64,000 nucleotides of DNA from Herbaspirillum sp. (GCF_017744395.1 NZ_JAGIBI010000001.1:992001-1056000); one strand, 5' to 3'. Shown: positions 46,814 to 57,286, numbered from the stretch's first letter. Translations and numbers: made by a program. The notes: generated by a model from the sequence alone, not told the origin.

Positions 46814-48304
46814 TCAATTGCCGCCGTTGCCCGGGCGCAGCGGCACGAATTGCGAGGAGTCCCCGCGGCGGATCAATACCGCCGCGCGCTTCTTCGGATC
46901 GAGCTTGGCCACCAGCTGGTTGAATTGCTTGGCGTCCTTGATATCGACGTCGTTCAGGCGCTGCACCACATCGCCGGGGCGGATGCCGGCCGCCGCCGCG
47001 GCGCCGGTGGCGGACTCGACCAGCACGCCATTATCGGCCTTGAGCTCCTTCTTCTGCGCCTCGGAGAGGTTGCTGACGATCAGGCCCAGCGCGTTCGGGG
47101 TATTGTCCGGCTTGGCCTTCTTCTCGTCGGCCGGCTTGGCCTGCTTGTCGGCCTCCAGCTCGACGACGGTCACGGTGACGTCGCGCGCACTGCCCTTGCG
47201 CCAGATGTTCACGGTCGACCTGGCGCCCGGCTTGGTGGCGCCCACTAGGCGCGGCAGGTCGCTCGGGCGCTCAATGGCGGCGCCGTTGTACTTCAGGATG
47301 ATGTCGCCCGCTTCCAGGCCGGCCTTGGCGGCCGGGCCGTCCGGCTCGACCCGCTGCACCAGCGCGCCTTGCGCACGCGCCAGGCCGAGCGACTCGGCCA
47401 CGTCCTTGGTGACTTCGCCGATCTGCACGCCGATGCGTCCGCGCGTCACGCGGCCGCTGGCCTTCAGTTGGTCGGCCACGCGCAGCGCCTCATCGATAGG
47501 CACCGCGAACGAGATGCCCATGAAACCACCCGAGCGGCTGTAGATCTGGGAGTTGATGCCGATCACCTCGCCCTTGAGGTTGATCAGCGGGCCGCCCGAG
47601 TTGCCGGGGTTGACCGCCACGTCGGTCTGGATCAGCGGCAGGTAGTCGCCGGTGTCGCGCGCCTTGGCCGACACGATGCCGGCGGTCACGGTATTTTCCA
47701 GGCCGAACGGCGAACCGATCGCCAGCACCCATTCGCCGGCCCGGATCTTGTCGGAATCGCCCATGACCAGGCGCGGCAGGTTGCTGCCGTCGATCTTCAG
47801 CACGGCGACGTCGGTGCGGGTATCGGAACCGACGACCTTGGCCTTGAATTCACGCTTGTCGGTCAGCGTCACATAGACGTCGCTGGCGCCATCCACCACA
47901 TGGGCATTGGTCAGGATGAAGCCGTCGGCGGAAATGATGAAGCCCGAACCCACGCCGCGCGGCACTTCTTCCGGCTGGTTCTGGCTGCCCTGCTTGCCGT
48001 TGCCGCGGGGCGTGCCCGGCTGCGGCTGCTGGCGCGGAATCGGAATGCCGAAGAAGCGGCGGAAAAACTCCTGCATCTCAGGGTCGTCTATGCCGCCCTG
48101 GGCCTGGCTGTTGTTGCGCACGCGCTCGGTGGTGCGGATGTTGACCACGCCGGGGCCGGTACGGTCGACAATATCGGCAAAATCGGGCAATGCCGCCACG
48201 CTGGGCGCGGCAACGGCGGGCGCCGCCGACACTGCCGTAACGGCTGCAAAAACGGATGCCGCCAGCAGCGAGCAGCCGGCGATGGTTTTCTTCAGTGAAG
48301 TCAT
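46814..48304 (-). CDS. mucD: Periplasmic serine endoprotease MucD/DegQ (Do family)
   Basis: A 496-residue HtrA-type protease and chaperone for misfolded periplasmic proteins. It has a signal peptide ending AAVTAVSAAPAVA. Catalytic His is in LTNAHVVDG, Asp in DTRTDVAVLKI, and Ser in NPGNSGGP. Two PDZ domains (about 285-375 and 400-490) follow. It is the last gene of the rpoE-rseA-mucB-mucD envelope-stress operon and ends at a terminator. Confidence 0.96.
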   Translation of the reverse strand: MTSLKKTIAGCSLLAASVFAAVTAVSAAPAVAAPSVAALPDFADIVDRTGPGVVNIRTTERVRNNSQAQGGIDDPEMQEFFRRFFGIPIPRQQPQPGTPRGNGKQGSQNQPEEVPRGVGSGFIISADGFILTNAHVVDGASDVYVTLTDKREFKAKVVGSDTRTDVAVLKIDGSNLPRLVMGDSDKIRAGEWVLAIGSPFGLENTVTAGIVSAKARDTGDYLPLIQTDVAVNPGNSGGPLINLKGEVIGINSQIYSRSGGFMGISFAVPIDEALRVADQLKASGRVTRGRIGVQIGEVTKDVAESLGLARAQGALVQRVEPDGPAAKAGLEAGDIILKYNGAAIERPSDLPRLVGATKPGARSTVNIWRKGSARDVTVTVVELEADKQAKPADEKKAKPDNTPNALGLIVSNLSEAQKKELKADNGVLVESATGAAAAAGIRPGDVVQRLNDVDIKDAKQFNQLVAKLDPKKRAAVLIRRGDSSQFVPLRPGNGGN

Positions 48305-48327
48305 TGCAACGTTCTCTCGTTTTCTTT

Positions 48328-49368
48328 TTACCTGGTTTTAAGCTCAATCGAATTCGAAACCTGGCGAATCGCGGCGGCTGGCACTTCCCCCACCACGGTC
48401 AGCCAGTAATCGCCCTGGCGCCGGCCGATGATATTCAACGCCCCTTGCTGGATTGCCCCCTCATTATGGTTCTGGCCGCCCGATTCGATGAATACGGAAA
48501 TGGCAGCCAGCCCATCGGAAAACACGATCTGCGAAACCTCGCGCTCGGCCTGGTTCCGGGACGACGGCGCCCCCGCGCCTGCGGAATCGGAAATCAGCCT
48601 GCGCACTTCCTGGATCTTGCGAAACCCCGGCGGCGGCGCCACGCTCCAGGCGGACAGGTCGACCGGGCTCATCGCCGCCTTCTCGATCCGCCAGCCATGC
48701 GTATCGGGGTAGCTGGGGCGTATCCGGGCACGGTCGATCGGGCCGATCTCAATCTGGGTAAAGGAAATCTGCTCGACGACCTCGCCCTTGCCGTCCAGCG
48801 TCTGCGCCCGCAACAGCAGTCCGGAACCCTTGTCGGCCCAGAAACGGTAACCATACCGCAGCTTGTCCTTCGGCTCCAGCACAATCGCCTGGCAATCCCG
48901 GCCGGCCACCCGCTCCTCGCCGCCCATGCTCAGATTGTAATGGCCCGCGAGGTCTTCCGGATCGGCGCCCAGGATGGCGGGAAAAACGTCGCGCGTGACG
49001 CGCTTTTCGACCAATACCGTCTTGGCGTCCGGGATGTAGCAGGCGACATCGTCGTTGTTGCGGAGATATTCGCGCGGCTTGCCGTCCAGGACTTCGAGCT
49101 TTTCCAGCTCGTTCTTGCCGGCCAGGATGTGCGTGATGCGCGAAGAACGCATCTGGCTGCCCTGCTGGTAGACGAAAGTGCCCGAATAGCTGAGGCGCTG
49201 CGCCGCGGACTGGATTTTCTTCAGTTGCGCCTGGGCCGCTGCGGAAGACGCCGGCGGCACCTGCGCCGTGGCCGGTGGTGGTGGCGTACTATCCGCCGCC
49301 CGGGCGGATAGTACGAATAAAGCGGAGAGGAATGGGAGTAGCCTGAGCCAATGCCCTGTTTGCCGCAT
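48328..49368 (-). CDS. rseB: Sigma-E regulatory protein MucB/RseB
   Basis: A 346-residue periplasmic protein with a signal peptide ending LSARAAD. It binds the anti-sigma factor RseA and protects it from site-1 cleavage until lipid or outer-membrane-protein signals appear. The N-terminal LolA-like domain (SYSGTFVYQQGSQMRSSRI) and a smaller C-terminal domain (VDLSAWSVAPPPGFRKI) are typical. It starts five bases after rseA, and mucD follows after 23 bases. Confidence 0.93.
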   Translation of the reverse strand: MRQTGHWLRLLPFLSALFVLSARAADSTPPPPATAQVPPASSAAAQAQLKKIQSAAQRLSYSGTFVYQQGSQMRSSRITHILAGKNELEKLEVLDGKPREYLRNNDDVACYIPDAKTVLVEKRVTRDVFPAILGADPEDLAGHYNLSMGGEERVAGRDCQAIVLEPKDKLRYGYRFWADKGSGLLLRAQTLDGKGEVVEQISFTQIEIGPIDRARIRPSYPDTHGWRIEKAAMSPVDLSAWSVAPPPGFRKIQEVRRLISDSAGAGAPSSRNQAEREVSQIVFSDGLAAISVFIESGGQNHNEGAIQQGALNIIGRRQGDYWLTVVGEVPAAAIRQVSNSIELKTR

Positions 49369-49373
49369 ATTTG

Positions 49374-50054
49374 TTATTTGTCTGCGTTGACGGAGAAAGC
49401 GGCAGAACGCGCGTATTGCGCCGAGTTGTACGACGGCGAGAAGCGCTGGTGGGCGAACAGGTAATCGTCGATGCGCGGATCGCGCTTGACTTCCCCTTGC
49501 TGGGCCAGGGTACTCAACTGGGTAACGTTTTGGGCGCCATCCACCGCAGCACCGCTGGCCGACACCGTGGAAATGGCCGAGGGCACCACGATCGGCGCCG
49601 AGGCGACCTGCACCGGAGCGGCGCCCGAATCGGCGGTCACCACGGCTTGCTGCGGCATCGCCACGAATACCGCGGCCACCACCGCTGCGGCCGCGGCGGC
49701 GCCCGGCAGGAGAAAGCGGTGACGGCTGCGCGGACGGAGCGCCCGATGGTCGCCGTTGGCGGCAGGCTGCGCGGCAGTTTCAGCCGCGGGCGGCTCCGCC
49801 ATGGCGACCTGGGGCGCCACGATCGCCGGTTCGGCGTCGAGCAAGGCGCTCATCCTGGCCGAAAAACCGGCGCTCAAGGAGATTCCCATGTCTTCGGAAC
49901 GCAGGACATCCCCGATCTGGTGGTAAACCTCCCAGGCTTCACAGCCGTCTTGCGACGAACGCAAAGCCGCGAGGGCAATAGTCATCTCTTCGGAGCTCAG
50001 CTCGCCATCGGCAAGCGTAGAGATCCGTTCTCTGGTTGTTACTTTGGCATCCAT
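49374..50054 (-). CDS. rseA: Anti-sigma-E factor RseA/MucA
   Basis: A 226-residue inner-membrane anti-sigma factor. The cytoplasmic RseA_N domain is at the N-terminus (ERISTLADGELSSEEM ... WEVYHQIGDVLRSED). A single membrane helix follows at about 118-140 (LLPGAAAAAAVVAAVFVA), then a Ser/Ala-rich periplasmic part. Regulated cleavage in the membrane would free RpoE. It lies between rpoE and rseB. Confidence 0.92.
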   Translation of the reverse strand: MDAKVTTRERISTLADGELSSEEMTIALAALRSSQDGCEAWEVYHQIGDVLRSEDMGISLSAGFSARMSALLDAEPAIVAPQVAMAEPPAAETAAQPAANGDHRALRPRSRHRFLLPGAAAAAAVVAAVFVAMPQQAVVTADSGAAPVQVASAPIVVPSAISTVSASGAAVDGAQNVTQLSTLAQQGEVKRDPRIDDYLFAHQRFSPSYNSAQYARSAAFSVNADK

Positions 50055-50132
50055 AAGCAGTCACCCTGCAAAAATCTTAGTTCCATACCCGCTTTATTAT
50101 TTTGCTTTTCATCAACAACATCGCCTGCCTTG

Positions 50133-50735
50133 TCACCAGCGCTTGTCCGCTGCCGTATCCAGCAACGGGCGCAACTTCTCGGCAATGGCCTCGCGCGCGC
50201 GGAAAATACGGCTGCGGACCGTGCCGATCGGACAATTCATCGCATCCGCGATCTCGTCGTAGCTCAACCCCTCGATCTCGCGCAACGTGATGGCGGTGCG
50301 TAATTCTTCCGGCAATGCCTCCATCGCCACGTTGACCGTCTGCGCAATCTGCTTGGTGGCCAACATCGACTCTGGAGTATTGATGTCCCTTAGGTGGTCC
50401 CCGTCGTCAAAAGTTTCCGCTTCTTCAGCGTCCGCTTCAGTAGAAGTTGGAGCTCGCCTTCCCAAAGTAACGAGGTAATTTTTTGCGGTATTGATGCCGA
50501 TACGATAAAGCCAAGTATAGAAGGCCGAATCGCCGCGAAACTGCGGCAGCGCGCGGTAGGCCTTGATAAAGGCTTCCTGCACCACATCCTCGGCCTCGGC
50601 CTGGTCGCGCACAAGCCGCGACACCAGCCGCATCAGCTTGCGTTGATACTTGACCACCAATAGCTCGAACGCCTTCTTGTCGCCACGCTGGACGCGTTCA
50701 ACAAGTAGCTGGTCTATTTCGCGTTCTGTCGTCAA
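50133..50735 (-). CDS. rpoE: RNA polymerase sigma factor RpoE (AlgU type)
   Basis: A 200-residue ECF sigma factor for extracytoplasmic stress. Region 2 contains LVVKYQRKLMRLVSRLV and DVVQEAFIKAYRALPQFRG; region 4 has TAITLREIEGLSYDEIADAM and CPIGTVRSRIFRAREAI. It heads the rpoE-rseA-rseB-mucD operon. RpoE genes normally autoregulate; only weak sigma-E-like elements were seen upstream, so that is not claimed. Confidence 0.96.
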   Translation of the reverse strand: MTTEREIDQLLVERVQRGDKKAFELLVVKYQRKLMRLVSRLVRDQAEAEDVVQEAFIKAYRALPQFRGDSAFYTWLYRIGINTAKNYLVTLGRRAPTSTEADAEEAETFDDGDHLRDINTPESMLATKQIAQTVNVAMEALPEELRTAITLREIEGLSYDEIADAMNCPIGTVRSRIFRAREAIAEKLRPLLDTAADKRW

Positions 50736-50828
50736 ACCGGATTCCTTGTTCTTTTATCGCCTTGTTTTTATGTGGCCATTGCCCACGATCAGATGATTCC
50801 GAATTGGCAATTTTCAAGCCCTGCAGCC

Positions 50829-51335
50829 CTATTTTTCCAGCATTTGCGCTTTGGCCGTATTGTGACTGATCAACCAGCGGCATGCCACGGACAGGGCCCT
50901 GAATGTGTCTTCGGAGACGGAGTCCGAAAGAATGGTGATGGTGCGGGTCTTGCCGTTTTCCAGGCGCAGGCGCAAAAACAGCATGCCGGGCCAGATGGTG
51001 GTGCCGGCCAGCAGTTGCGCCAGTCCGGCCTTCATCACCTGAGGCTTGGCCCGGGCGCTGCTACTGCTGATGAGATGTTCCACGACACGGATCTGGCCCG
51101 TGGCGGATATGTGCAGCCAGATGGTCTTGCGCGCGCGCAAGACGAGAAACAACGCGGTGGCGGCGGCGATGAAACAGGCTGCCGCCGAAGTGGCGCGCAG
51201 CGACCAGGAAAGCTGTCCCGGCATCGACAGGCAAACCGCGACCCCGGCCACAACCACGCACAGGCAGGCGCAAGCCATGACCAGCAGAAGCAGACGGGAA
51301 GGTTTGATATCCGCAGAGACCGCTATCGTCGACAT
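50829..51335 (-). CDS. Probable YgfX-type small membrane protein
   Basis: A 168-residue protein with two adjacent hydrophobic helices (about 15-38 and 46-68), followed by a soluble part with GTTIWPGMLFLRLRLENGKTR-like strand pattern (in part) and TILSDSVSEDTFRALSV. This arrangement and its location between fabF and rpoE fit the YgfX/CptA-like proteins. The start MSTIAVSADIKPSR is chosen for its proximity to the first helix. The function is unclear; E. coli YgfX has been linked to cell-division effects. Confidence 0.6.
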   Translation of the reverse strand: MSTIAVSADIKPSRLLLLVMACACLCVVVAGVAVCLSMPGQLSWSLRATSAAACFIAAATALFLVLRARKTIWLHISATGQIRVVEHLISSSSARAKPQVMKAGLAQLLAGTTIWPGMLFLRLRLENGKTRTITILSDSVSEDTFRALSVACRWLISHNTAKAQMLEK

Positions 51336-51516
51336 AAGCACCTGTTCAAAGTCCCGCCGGGGCCGTCCCGATGTCCTTTCAGGCAGTCTGCGGCGTTGCA
51401 AAAGCCTGTCAGGCCATCGGCCCGGCTGCGTTTTACGCCTTGCATCCCACCGTCAATGACATTTGCCGGCTTCCGGCAACGCATCAAACAGGTTCAGACG
51501 CCATCAAAACGACAAA

Positions 51517-51540
51517 CCCGGCTTTCGCCTGAAAGCCGGG
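51517..51540 (-). terminator. Intrinsic terminator of fabF
   Basis: Stem CCCGGCTTTC / GAAAGCCGGG with a 4-base loop, followed on the minus strand by TTTGTCGTTTT, 10 bases after the fabF stop. Confidence 0.8.
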
Positions 51541-51549
51541 CATAGCATT

Positions 51550-52791
51550 TTACATCTTGCCGATCACCAGGGTACCGTTGGTGCCGCCGAAACCGAAGGA
51601 GTTCTTCACGGCAACATCGATCTTCAGATCACGCGCCTGGTTCGCGCAGTAATCGAGATCGCATTCCGGATCCTGATTGAAGATGTTCATCGTCGGCGGG
51701 GAGACCTGGTGATGCACGGCCAGAACCGTCAGCACCGTTTCGAGACCGCCGGCGCCGCCCAGCAGGTGGCCGGTCATCGACTTGGTCGAGTTGACCACCA
51801 TCTTGTAGGCGTGGTCGCCGAAAGCCGCCTTGATGGCGTCGGTCTCGTTCTTGTCGCCCAGCGGGGTCGAGGTGCCGTGCGCATTCAGGTACTGCACCTG
51901 ATCCGGATTGACGCCGGCGTCGCGCAGTGCGTTGAGCACGCAGCGGCGCGGGCCGTCCAGGTTAGGCGCGGTCATGTGGTAGGCGTCGCCGCTCATGCCG
52001 AAGCCCAGCAACTCGGCATAGATCGTCGCGCCGCGGGCCTTGGCGTGCTCGTACTCTTCGAGCACCATCACGCCGGCGCCCTCGCCCAGCACGAAGCCGT
52101 CACGGTCCTTGTCCCACGGACGGGACGCGGTGGCCGGATCGTCGTTGCGGGTCGACAGCGCGCGCGCCGATGCGAAACCGCCGATGCCCAGCGGCGAAAC
52201 GCTGGACTCGGCGCCGCCGGCGATCATCACGTCGGCGTCGCCGTACATGATCATGCGCGCGGATGCGCCGATGCAATGCAAACCGGTAGTGCAAGCCGTC
52301 ACGATGGCCAGGTTGGGGCCCTTCATGCCGTACTTGATCGACAGGTTGCCGGAGATCATGTTGATGATCGAGGCCGGGATGAAGAACGGGCTGATGCGGC
52401 GCGGGCCGCGGTTGGTCAGCTCCGCATGGGTTTCTTCGATCAGCGGCAGGCCGCCGATGCCGGAGCCGATCATGACGCCGATGCGTTCGGCATTTTCATC
52501 CGTTACCTTCAGGCCACTATCTTCAATGGCCTGGATACCCGCGGCCATCCCGTAGTGGATGAAGGTATCCATGTGACGCGCTTCCTTGGCGGGGATGTAA
52601 TCCTCGATATTGAAGCCCTTCACCTCACCGGCAAAATGCGTGGTGAATGGCGAAGCGTCAAACTTGGTGATGGTGGCGATGCCGGATTTGCCTTCCTTGA
52701 TGGCAGCCCACGTGTCGGCAATATTGTTGCCGACAGGCGAGATGCATCCGAGGCCGGTAATGACTACACGACGTTCACGAGTGCGGCTCAA
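51550..52791 (-). CDS. fabF: 3-oxoacyl-[acyl-carrier-protein] synthase II
   Basis: A 413-residue condensing enzyme that elongates acyl-ACP with malonyl-ACP and is important for cis-vaccenate formation. The nucleophile Cys is in [12 protein letters not shown]. The two His are in [11 protein letters not shown] and [15 protein letters not shown], and the C-terminal [13 protein letters not shown] is typical. It follows acpP by 34 bases and closes the fab operon before a terminator. Confidence 0.97.
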   Translation of the reverse strand: MSRTRERRVVITGLGCISPVGNNIADTWAAIKEGKSGIATITKFDASPFTTHFAGEVKGFNIEDYIPAKEARHMDTFIHYGMAAGIQAIEDSGLKVTDENAERIGVMIGSGIGGLPLIEETHAELTNRGPRRISPFFIPASIINMISGNLSIKYGMKGPNLAIVTACTTGLHCIGASARMIMYGDADVMIAGGAESSVSPLGIGGFASARALSTRNDDPATASRPWDKDRDGFVLGEGAGVMVLEEYEHAKARGATIYAELLGFGMSGDAYHMTAPNLDGPRRCVLNALRDAGVNPDQVQYLNAHGTSTPLGDKNETDAIKAAFGDHAYKMVVNSTKSMTGHLLGGAGGLETVLTVLAVHHQVSPPTMNIFNQDPECDLDYCANQARDLKIDVAVKNSFGFGGTNGTLVIGKM

Positions 52792-52825
52792 GCAATTCTC
52801 CTACAAACTGGGTACAAAGCCCGTA

Positions 52826-53065
52826 TCAGGCCTTGACTTGCGACTTGGCGTAGTCGATCGCCTGTTGCACGGTGGTGATCTTCTCAGCCTGCTCGTCGGG
52901 GATTTCCATTTCGAACTCATCTTCCAGAGCCATGACCAGCTCGACGGTGTCGAGGGAGTCGGCGCCCAGGTCGTCAACGAACGACGATTCGTTCTTGATG
53001 TCGGCTTCGGCGACGCCCAGTTGCTCAGCGACGATCTTCTTAACGCGTTGTTCGATATCGGACAT
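52826..53065 (-). CDS. acpP: Acyl carrier protein
   Basis: A 79-residue acidic carrier of growing acyl chains. The phosphopantetheine attachment site is the Ser in [18 protein letters not shown] strong GGAGGA ribosome-binding site precedes it. It lies between fabG and fabF with a 163-base spacer to fabG, which may hold an extra promoter to give the high ACP level. Confidence 0.98.
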   Translation of the reverse strand: MSDIEQRVKKIVAEQLGVAEADIKNESSFVDDLGADSLDTVELVMALEDEFEMEIPDEQAEKITTVQQAIDYAKSQVKA

Positions 53066-53228
53066 ATTGTTCCTCCAGAGGGGTAGATAGGTTACAAAAG
53101 TGCGCGCATTTTAGCAGGTTTGCGCGGGGAAAATTTACTTTTAACTGTTCTTGGCAAGATTGCGCCAAGTCCGGCTTAACTTCAAACAAAATACGCCAAA
53201 AGGACTTAAATCAATCCCTTGACTAGGG

Positions 53229-53984
53229 TCAACCCATGTACATGCCGCCGTTGACGTTGAGCGTGCTGCCGGTGATGTAGCCGGCTTGCGGCGACGCCAG
53301 GAAGGCCACCGCCGCCGCCACTTCCTCCGCGGCGCCCAGGCGACCCAGCGGGATCTGCTGCAGGATCGCCGCAGCTTGCTGTTCATTCAACGCCTTGGTC
53401 ATGTCGGTATCGATGAAACCGGGGGCCACGCAGTTGACGGTAATATTGCGGCTGCCGATCTCGCGCGCCAGCGCGCGGCTCATGCCCGCGACGCCGGCCT
53501 TGGCGGCGGCGTAGTTCATCTGGCCGGGATTGCCGGCCTCGCCCACCACCGAAGTGATGCTGATGATGCGGCCATGCTTGGCCTTCATCATACCGCGCAG
53601 CACCGCGCGCGACAGGCGGCCCACGGCGGTCAGGTTGGTGGCGATGACATTGTCCCACTCCTCGTCCTTCATGCGCATGGCCAGCTGGTCCTGCGTGATG
53701 CCGGCATTGTTGACCAGGATCGACAGCGAACCGTATTCCTTCTGCACCTGTTCGACAATGGCGGTGCAAGCCGCTGCATCGTTGACGTTGAGCACCAGCC
53801 CTTTACCGCACTCAGGCTGCAGGGCATTGAGATATTCGCTAATGGCCGCGGCGCCGGCCTCCGAAGTGGCGGTACCTACCACTTGGGCGCCCTGCTTCGC
53901 CAGTTCTACCGCGATGGCGCGGCCGATGCCGCGCGTTGCGCCGGTGACCAGCGCGACTTGTCCTTGCAGATTCTGTGCACTCAC
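53229..53984 (-). CDS. fabG: 3-oxoacyl-[acyl-carrier-protein] reductase
   Basis: A 251-residue short-chain dehydrogenase that reduces 3-ketoacyl-ACP with NADPH. The cofactor loop is TGATRGIGRA, and the catalytic Ser, Tyr and Lys are in ISITSVVGEAG and MNYAAAKAGV. Translation starts at GTG overlapping the fabD stop (GTGA), with GGAG eight bases upstream; longer frames read back into fabD. Confidence 0.97.
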   Translation of the reverse strand: MSAQNLQGQVALVTGATRGIGRAIAVELAKQGAQVVGTATSEAGAAAISEYLNALQPECGKGLVLNVNDAAACTAIVEQVQKEYGSLSILVNNAGITQDQLAMRMKDEEWDNVIATNLTAVGRLSRAVLRGMMKAKHGRIISITSVVGEAGNPGQMNYAAAKAGVAGMSRALAREIGSRNITVNCVAPGFIDTDMTKALNEQQAAAILQQIPLGRLGAAEEVAAAVAFLASPQAGYITGSTLNVNGGMYMG

Positions 53985-54913
53985 TTGAGCAGCTCCAATA
54001 CTTTGTCCAGGGAAGCCTGGTCGACGATGGCTTCGCCGATCAGTTCGCCGTTGATACGCTTGGTCAGGCCGGTGAGCACCTTGCCCGGACCGCATTCGAT
54101 GACATGGGTGACGCCTTCGGCGCCCATCTTCTGGACGGTCTCGACCCAGCGCACCGCGCTGGCCGCCTGGCGCACCAGCGCATCCTTGATGGCGGCGGGG
54201 TCGCTGACCAGCGCCACGTCGACGTTGTTGATGACCGGGATTTGCGGCGCCGCGAACGCCACGTTGGCCAGATAGGCCTGCAGGCGGTCGGAGGCCGGCT
54301 TGAGCAGCGACGAGTGGAACGGCGCCGACACCGGCAACGGCAGCGCGCGCTTGGCGCCACGCGCCTTGGCCGCTTCGCAGGCGCGTTCGACCGCCCCCTT
54401 GTGGCCGGCGATCACGACTTGCGCCGGGGCGTTGAAGTTGACGGCCTCGACCACTTCCGACTGCGCCGCTTCCGCGCAGGCGGCGCGCACGTCGTCGTCG
54501 GACAAGCCGAGGATGGCCGCCATGCCGCCCTGCCCGACCGGCACGGCTTCCTGCATGGCCTGGGCGCGGAAGCGCACCAGCGGCACCGCATCCTTGAACT
54601 GGATCACGCCGGCAGCCACCAGCGCCGAGTATTCGCCCAGGCTATGGCCGGCCACCAGCGCGGGAGCCTTGCCGCCAGCCGCCAGCCAGGCACGGTAGAA
54701 CGCGACGGCGGCAGTCAGCATGACCGGCTGGGTGTTGGTGGTCAGGTCGAGGTCTTCCTTTGGGCCTTCGGCGATCAGCTTGCCCAGATCGAACTGCAGC
54801 GCGTCGGACGCTTCGGCGACGGTCTGGCGGACGACTTCATTGTCGGCGAAACCGTTGAGCATCCCGATCGCCTGCGAACCTTGGCCCGGGAAAACAAAAG
54901 CAAATTTTGTCAT
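53981..54913 (-). CDS. fabD: Malonyl-CoA:ACP transacylase
   Basis: A 310-residue enzyme that loads malonyl groups onto ACP. It begins MTKFAFVFPGQGSQAIGM, has the nucleophile Ser in VAGHSLGEYSALV and the catalytic His in VSAPFHSSLL. It lies between fabH and fabG and is translationally coupled to fabG. Confidence 0.97.
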   Translation of the reverse strand: MTKFAFVFPGQGSQAIGMLNGFADNEVVRQTVAEASDALQFDLGKLIAEGPKEDLDLTTNTQPVMLTAAVAFYRAWLAAGGKAPALVAGHSLGEYSALVAAGVIQFKDAVPLVRFRAQAMQEAVPVGQGGMAAILGLSDDDVRAACAEAAQSEVVEAVNFNAPAQVVIAGHKGAVERACEAAKARGAKRALPLPVSAPFHSSLLKPASDRLQAYLANVAFAAPQIPVINNVDVALVSDPAAIKDALVRQAASAVRWVETVQKMGAEGVTHVIECGPGKVLTGLTKRINGELIGEAIVDQASLDKVLELLK

Positions 54914-55007
54914 GCTTGGATTGGATTGAAATTGGATGAAACGGAAAACGAAACGCTGCCAATACGGCCGTCACTCGCATGACGGCCATCCCGGCAGCGC
55001 TCCAGCC

Positions 55008-55994
55008 TTACATGCGGGCCAGCACCGCGCCCCAGGTGAAACCGCCGCCCACGCCTTCCATCATGATGGTGTGGCCGGGCTTGATGCGGCCGTCGCGCAC
55101 CGCCTGGTCCAGCGCCAGCGGAATCGACGCGGCGGAAGTATTGCCGTGGTCGCCCACGGTGACCACCATCTTTTCCAGCGGCAGGCCCAGCTTCTTGGCG
55201 GTACCCTGCATGATGCGGATATTGGCCTGGTGCGGAATCAGCCAGTCGATCTCGGAAGCGTCGACGGCCGCGGCCGCCAGCGCTTCGCGCGCAACCTTGT
55301 CCAGCACCGACACGGCCAGCTTGAACACCGCCGGGCCGTCCATATACAAGTATGCGCTGCCGGCCACCGCGCCGTTGTCGACGCTGCCCGGCACGCACAG
55401 GATATGGCCATGGCTGCCATCGGCGTGCAGCTTGGTCGCCAGCACGCCCGGCTCGTTCGAGGCGCTCATCACGATGGCGCCGGCGCCGTCGCCGAACAGG
55501 ACACAGGTGGTGCGGTCCTTGAAATCGAGGATGCGCGAAAACACTTCCGCGCCGATCACCAGCACGTTCTTGTGCGCGCCGGTCTTGATGAAGCTGTCAG
55601 CCACCGACATCGCATAGACGAAGCCGCTGCACACCGCCTGCACATCCATCGCCGGCGCGCCGTTGGTGATGCCGAGCTTGCGCTGCACCACGCAGGCCGT
55701 GCTGGGGAAGCCGCCCAGGTGGTCCGGCGTCGATGTCGCCAGGATGATCAGGTCGATGTCGTTGGCCTGCATGCCGGCCGCTTCCAGCGCGCGCTGCGCG
55801 GCTGCCAGCGCGAGGTCGCTGGAGAGCTGCTCCGGTTCCGCGTAGTGGCGCGCGGAAATGCCGCTGCGCGTAACGATCCATTCGTCCGAAGTCTCGATGC
55901 CCTGCTCCGCCAGTTGCGCCGCCAGTTCGTTGTTGGTCACGCGCTTGGCGGGCAGGTAACTGCCGGTGCCGACGATTTTGCTATAAGTGGTCAT
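55008..55994 (-). CDS. fabH: 3-oxoacyl-[acyl-carrier-protein] synthase III
   Basis: A 328-residue initiating condensing enzyme that joins acetyl-CoA to malonyl-ACP. The nucleophile Cys is in [13 protein letters not shown]. The active-site His is in [12 protein letters not shown], and the Asn in [13 protein letters not shown]. It starts 15 bases after plsX. Nested inverted repeats (GCTGCC/GGCAGC around GGCCGTC/GACGGCC, 54955-54997 region) lie between it and fabD, without a T-tract. Confidence 0.97.
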   Translation of the reverse strand: MTTYSKIVGTGSYLPAKRVTNNELAAQLAEQGIETSDEWIVTRSGISARHYAEPEQLSSDLALAAAQRALEAAGMQANDIDLIILATSTPDHLGGFPSTACVVQRKLGITNGAPAMDVQAVCSGFVYAMSVADSFIKTGAHKNVLVIGAEVFSRILDFKDRTTCVLFGDGAGAIVMSASNEPGVLATKLHADGSHGHILCVPGSVDNGAVAGSAYLYMDGPAVFKLAVSVLDKVAREALAAAAVDASEIDWLIPHQANIRIMQGTAKKLGLPLEKMVVTVGDHGNTSAASIPLALDQAVRDGRIKPGHTIMMEGVGGGFTWGAVLARM

Positions 55995-56009
55995 ACCGTT
56001 TTTGCTCTA

Positions 56010-57095
56010 TTAGTTCGGTTGTTGCTGCGCGGCTTGCGCCAACGCAGGTTCCTCGGCCGCCCGCCCCTGTCCCTGGGGCATCAATTCCGCCATGCTCGCG
56101 CCGATGCGCGAGAGCACGTCGTACTTGGCGGCATCATACGCGCGGCGGATGGCCCATTCAAAGGCATACACATCGGCGCCGCCGTGGCTCTTGAATACCA
56201 GCCCCTTCAATCCCAGCAGGCTGGCGCCATTGTAACGGGAAGGATTGAGGCGGCGCGACAGCGCCTTGATCGCGCCATACGCGATGAGCGCGCCGAGCTT
56301 GTTGACCAGGCCCTTCTTGAATTCGGAAGTCAGCACGGTCTTGACGAAACGCCCCAGGCCTTCCGAGGCTTTCAAGGTCACATTGCCGACGAAGCCGTCG
56401 CAGACGACGAGGTCGGTGGTGCCTTCGAAAATGTCATTGCCTTCCACGTTGCCGTAGAAGTTGAGGATACCCTTCTCGTGGTCGGCCCGCAGCAATCCGG
56501 CGGTTTGCTTGACCAGCTCGTTGCCCTTGATGTCTTCCTCGCCGACATTGAGCAAGCCGACCGTCGGCCTGGACTTGCCCTCCATCACCGAGACCAGGGC
56601 CGAACCCATCAATGCAAATTGATGTAAATGCTGTGGCTCGCAATCGACGTTGGCGCCCAGGTCAAGCATATAAGTGGGGCCGTCCTTCTGGTTCGGCAGG
56701 ATGGTGCAGATGGCCGGGCGATCCACGCCCGGCAGGGTCTTGAGCACATAACGGGAAACCGCCATCAGCGCCCCGGTATTGCCGGCCGACACCGCGGCCT
56801 GCACCTGGCCTTCCTTGACCAGGTTGACCGCCACGCGCATGGAAGAATCTTTCTTGCGGCGCAACGCCACCTCGATCGGGTCTTCCATCGTGACCACTTC
56901 GGAAGCATTGTGGATTTGCACGCGCGGCTCGCCGGCCAGCTTGTATTTCTTCAGCAGCGGCTGCAGCACGGCTTCCTGGCCGACCAGGACCAGTTCCGCA
57001 TCGGATTGGCGGCGGAGAAAGGAGGCAGCGGCTGGGAGAGTGACTGACGGGCCGTGGTCGCCACCCATGCAGTCGATTGAAATTTTGATGGTCAT
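56010..57095 (-). CDS. plsX: Phosphate acyltransferase PlsX
   Basis: A 361-residue peripheral membrane enzyme that converts acyl-ACP to acyl-phosphate for phospholipid synthesis. Typical stretches are [17 protein letters not shown] at the N-terminus, [32 protein letters not shown] and [16 protein letters not shown]. The C-terminal tail is Gln/Ala-rich and extends a little beyond the usual end. A terminator separates it from rpmF, so plsX probably begins a new transcript. Confidence 0.96.
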   Translation of the reverse strand: MTIKISIDCMGGDHGPSVTLPAAASFLRRQSDAELVLVGQEAVLQPLLKKYKLAGEPRVQIHNASEVVTMEDPIEVALRRKKDSSMRVAVNLVKEGQVQAAVSAGNTGALMAVSRYVLKTLPGVDRPAICTILPNQKDGPTYMLDLGANVDCEPQHLHQFALMGSALVSVMEGKSRPTVGLLNVGEEDIKGNELVKQTAGLLRADHEKGILNFYGNVEGNDIFEGTTDLVVCDGFVGNVTLKASEGLGRFVKTVLTSEFKKGLVNKLGALIAYGAIKALSRRLNPSRYNGASLLGLKGLVFKSHGGADVYAFEWAIRRAYDAAKYDVLSRIGASMAELMPQGQGRAAEEPALAQAAQQQPN

Positions 57096-57234
57096 CGATT
57101 TGATTCTGAGCCTTGCCAGCCCACATTATGCGGCAGATTGGGCACCATTCAAAATGACGCGCCCAGGCAGGGGCGCGATTGACGCGCCGACAAGCAGGCA
57201 GGCGTACCCGCAAATACGAATATCGCGGGCATAA

Positions 57235-57286
57235 AAAAGCGGCGCAAAATGAACCTCCGGGAAGGGAAGCTCATTGCGCCGCTTTT
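57235..57286 (-). terminator. Intrinsic terminator after rpmF
   Basis: A 13-bp stem AAAAGCGGCGCAA / TTGCGCCGCTTTT with a 26-base, partly self-complementary loop, followed on the minus strand by T6. It lies between rpmF and plsX. Confidence 0.85.
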
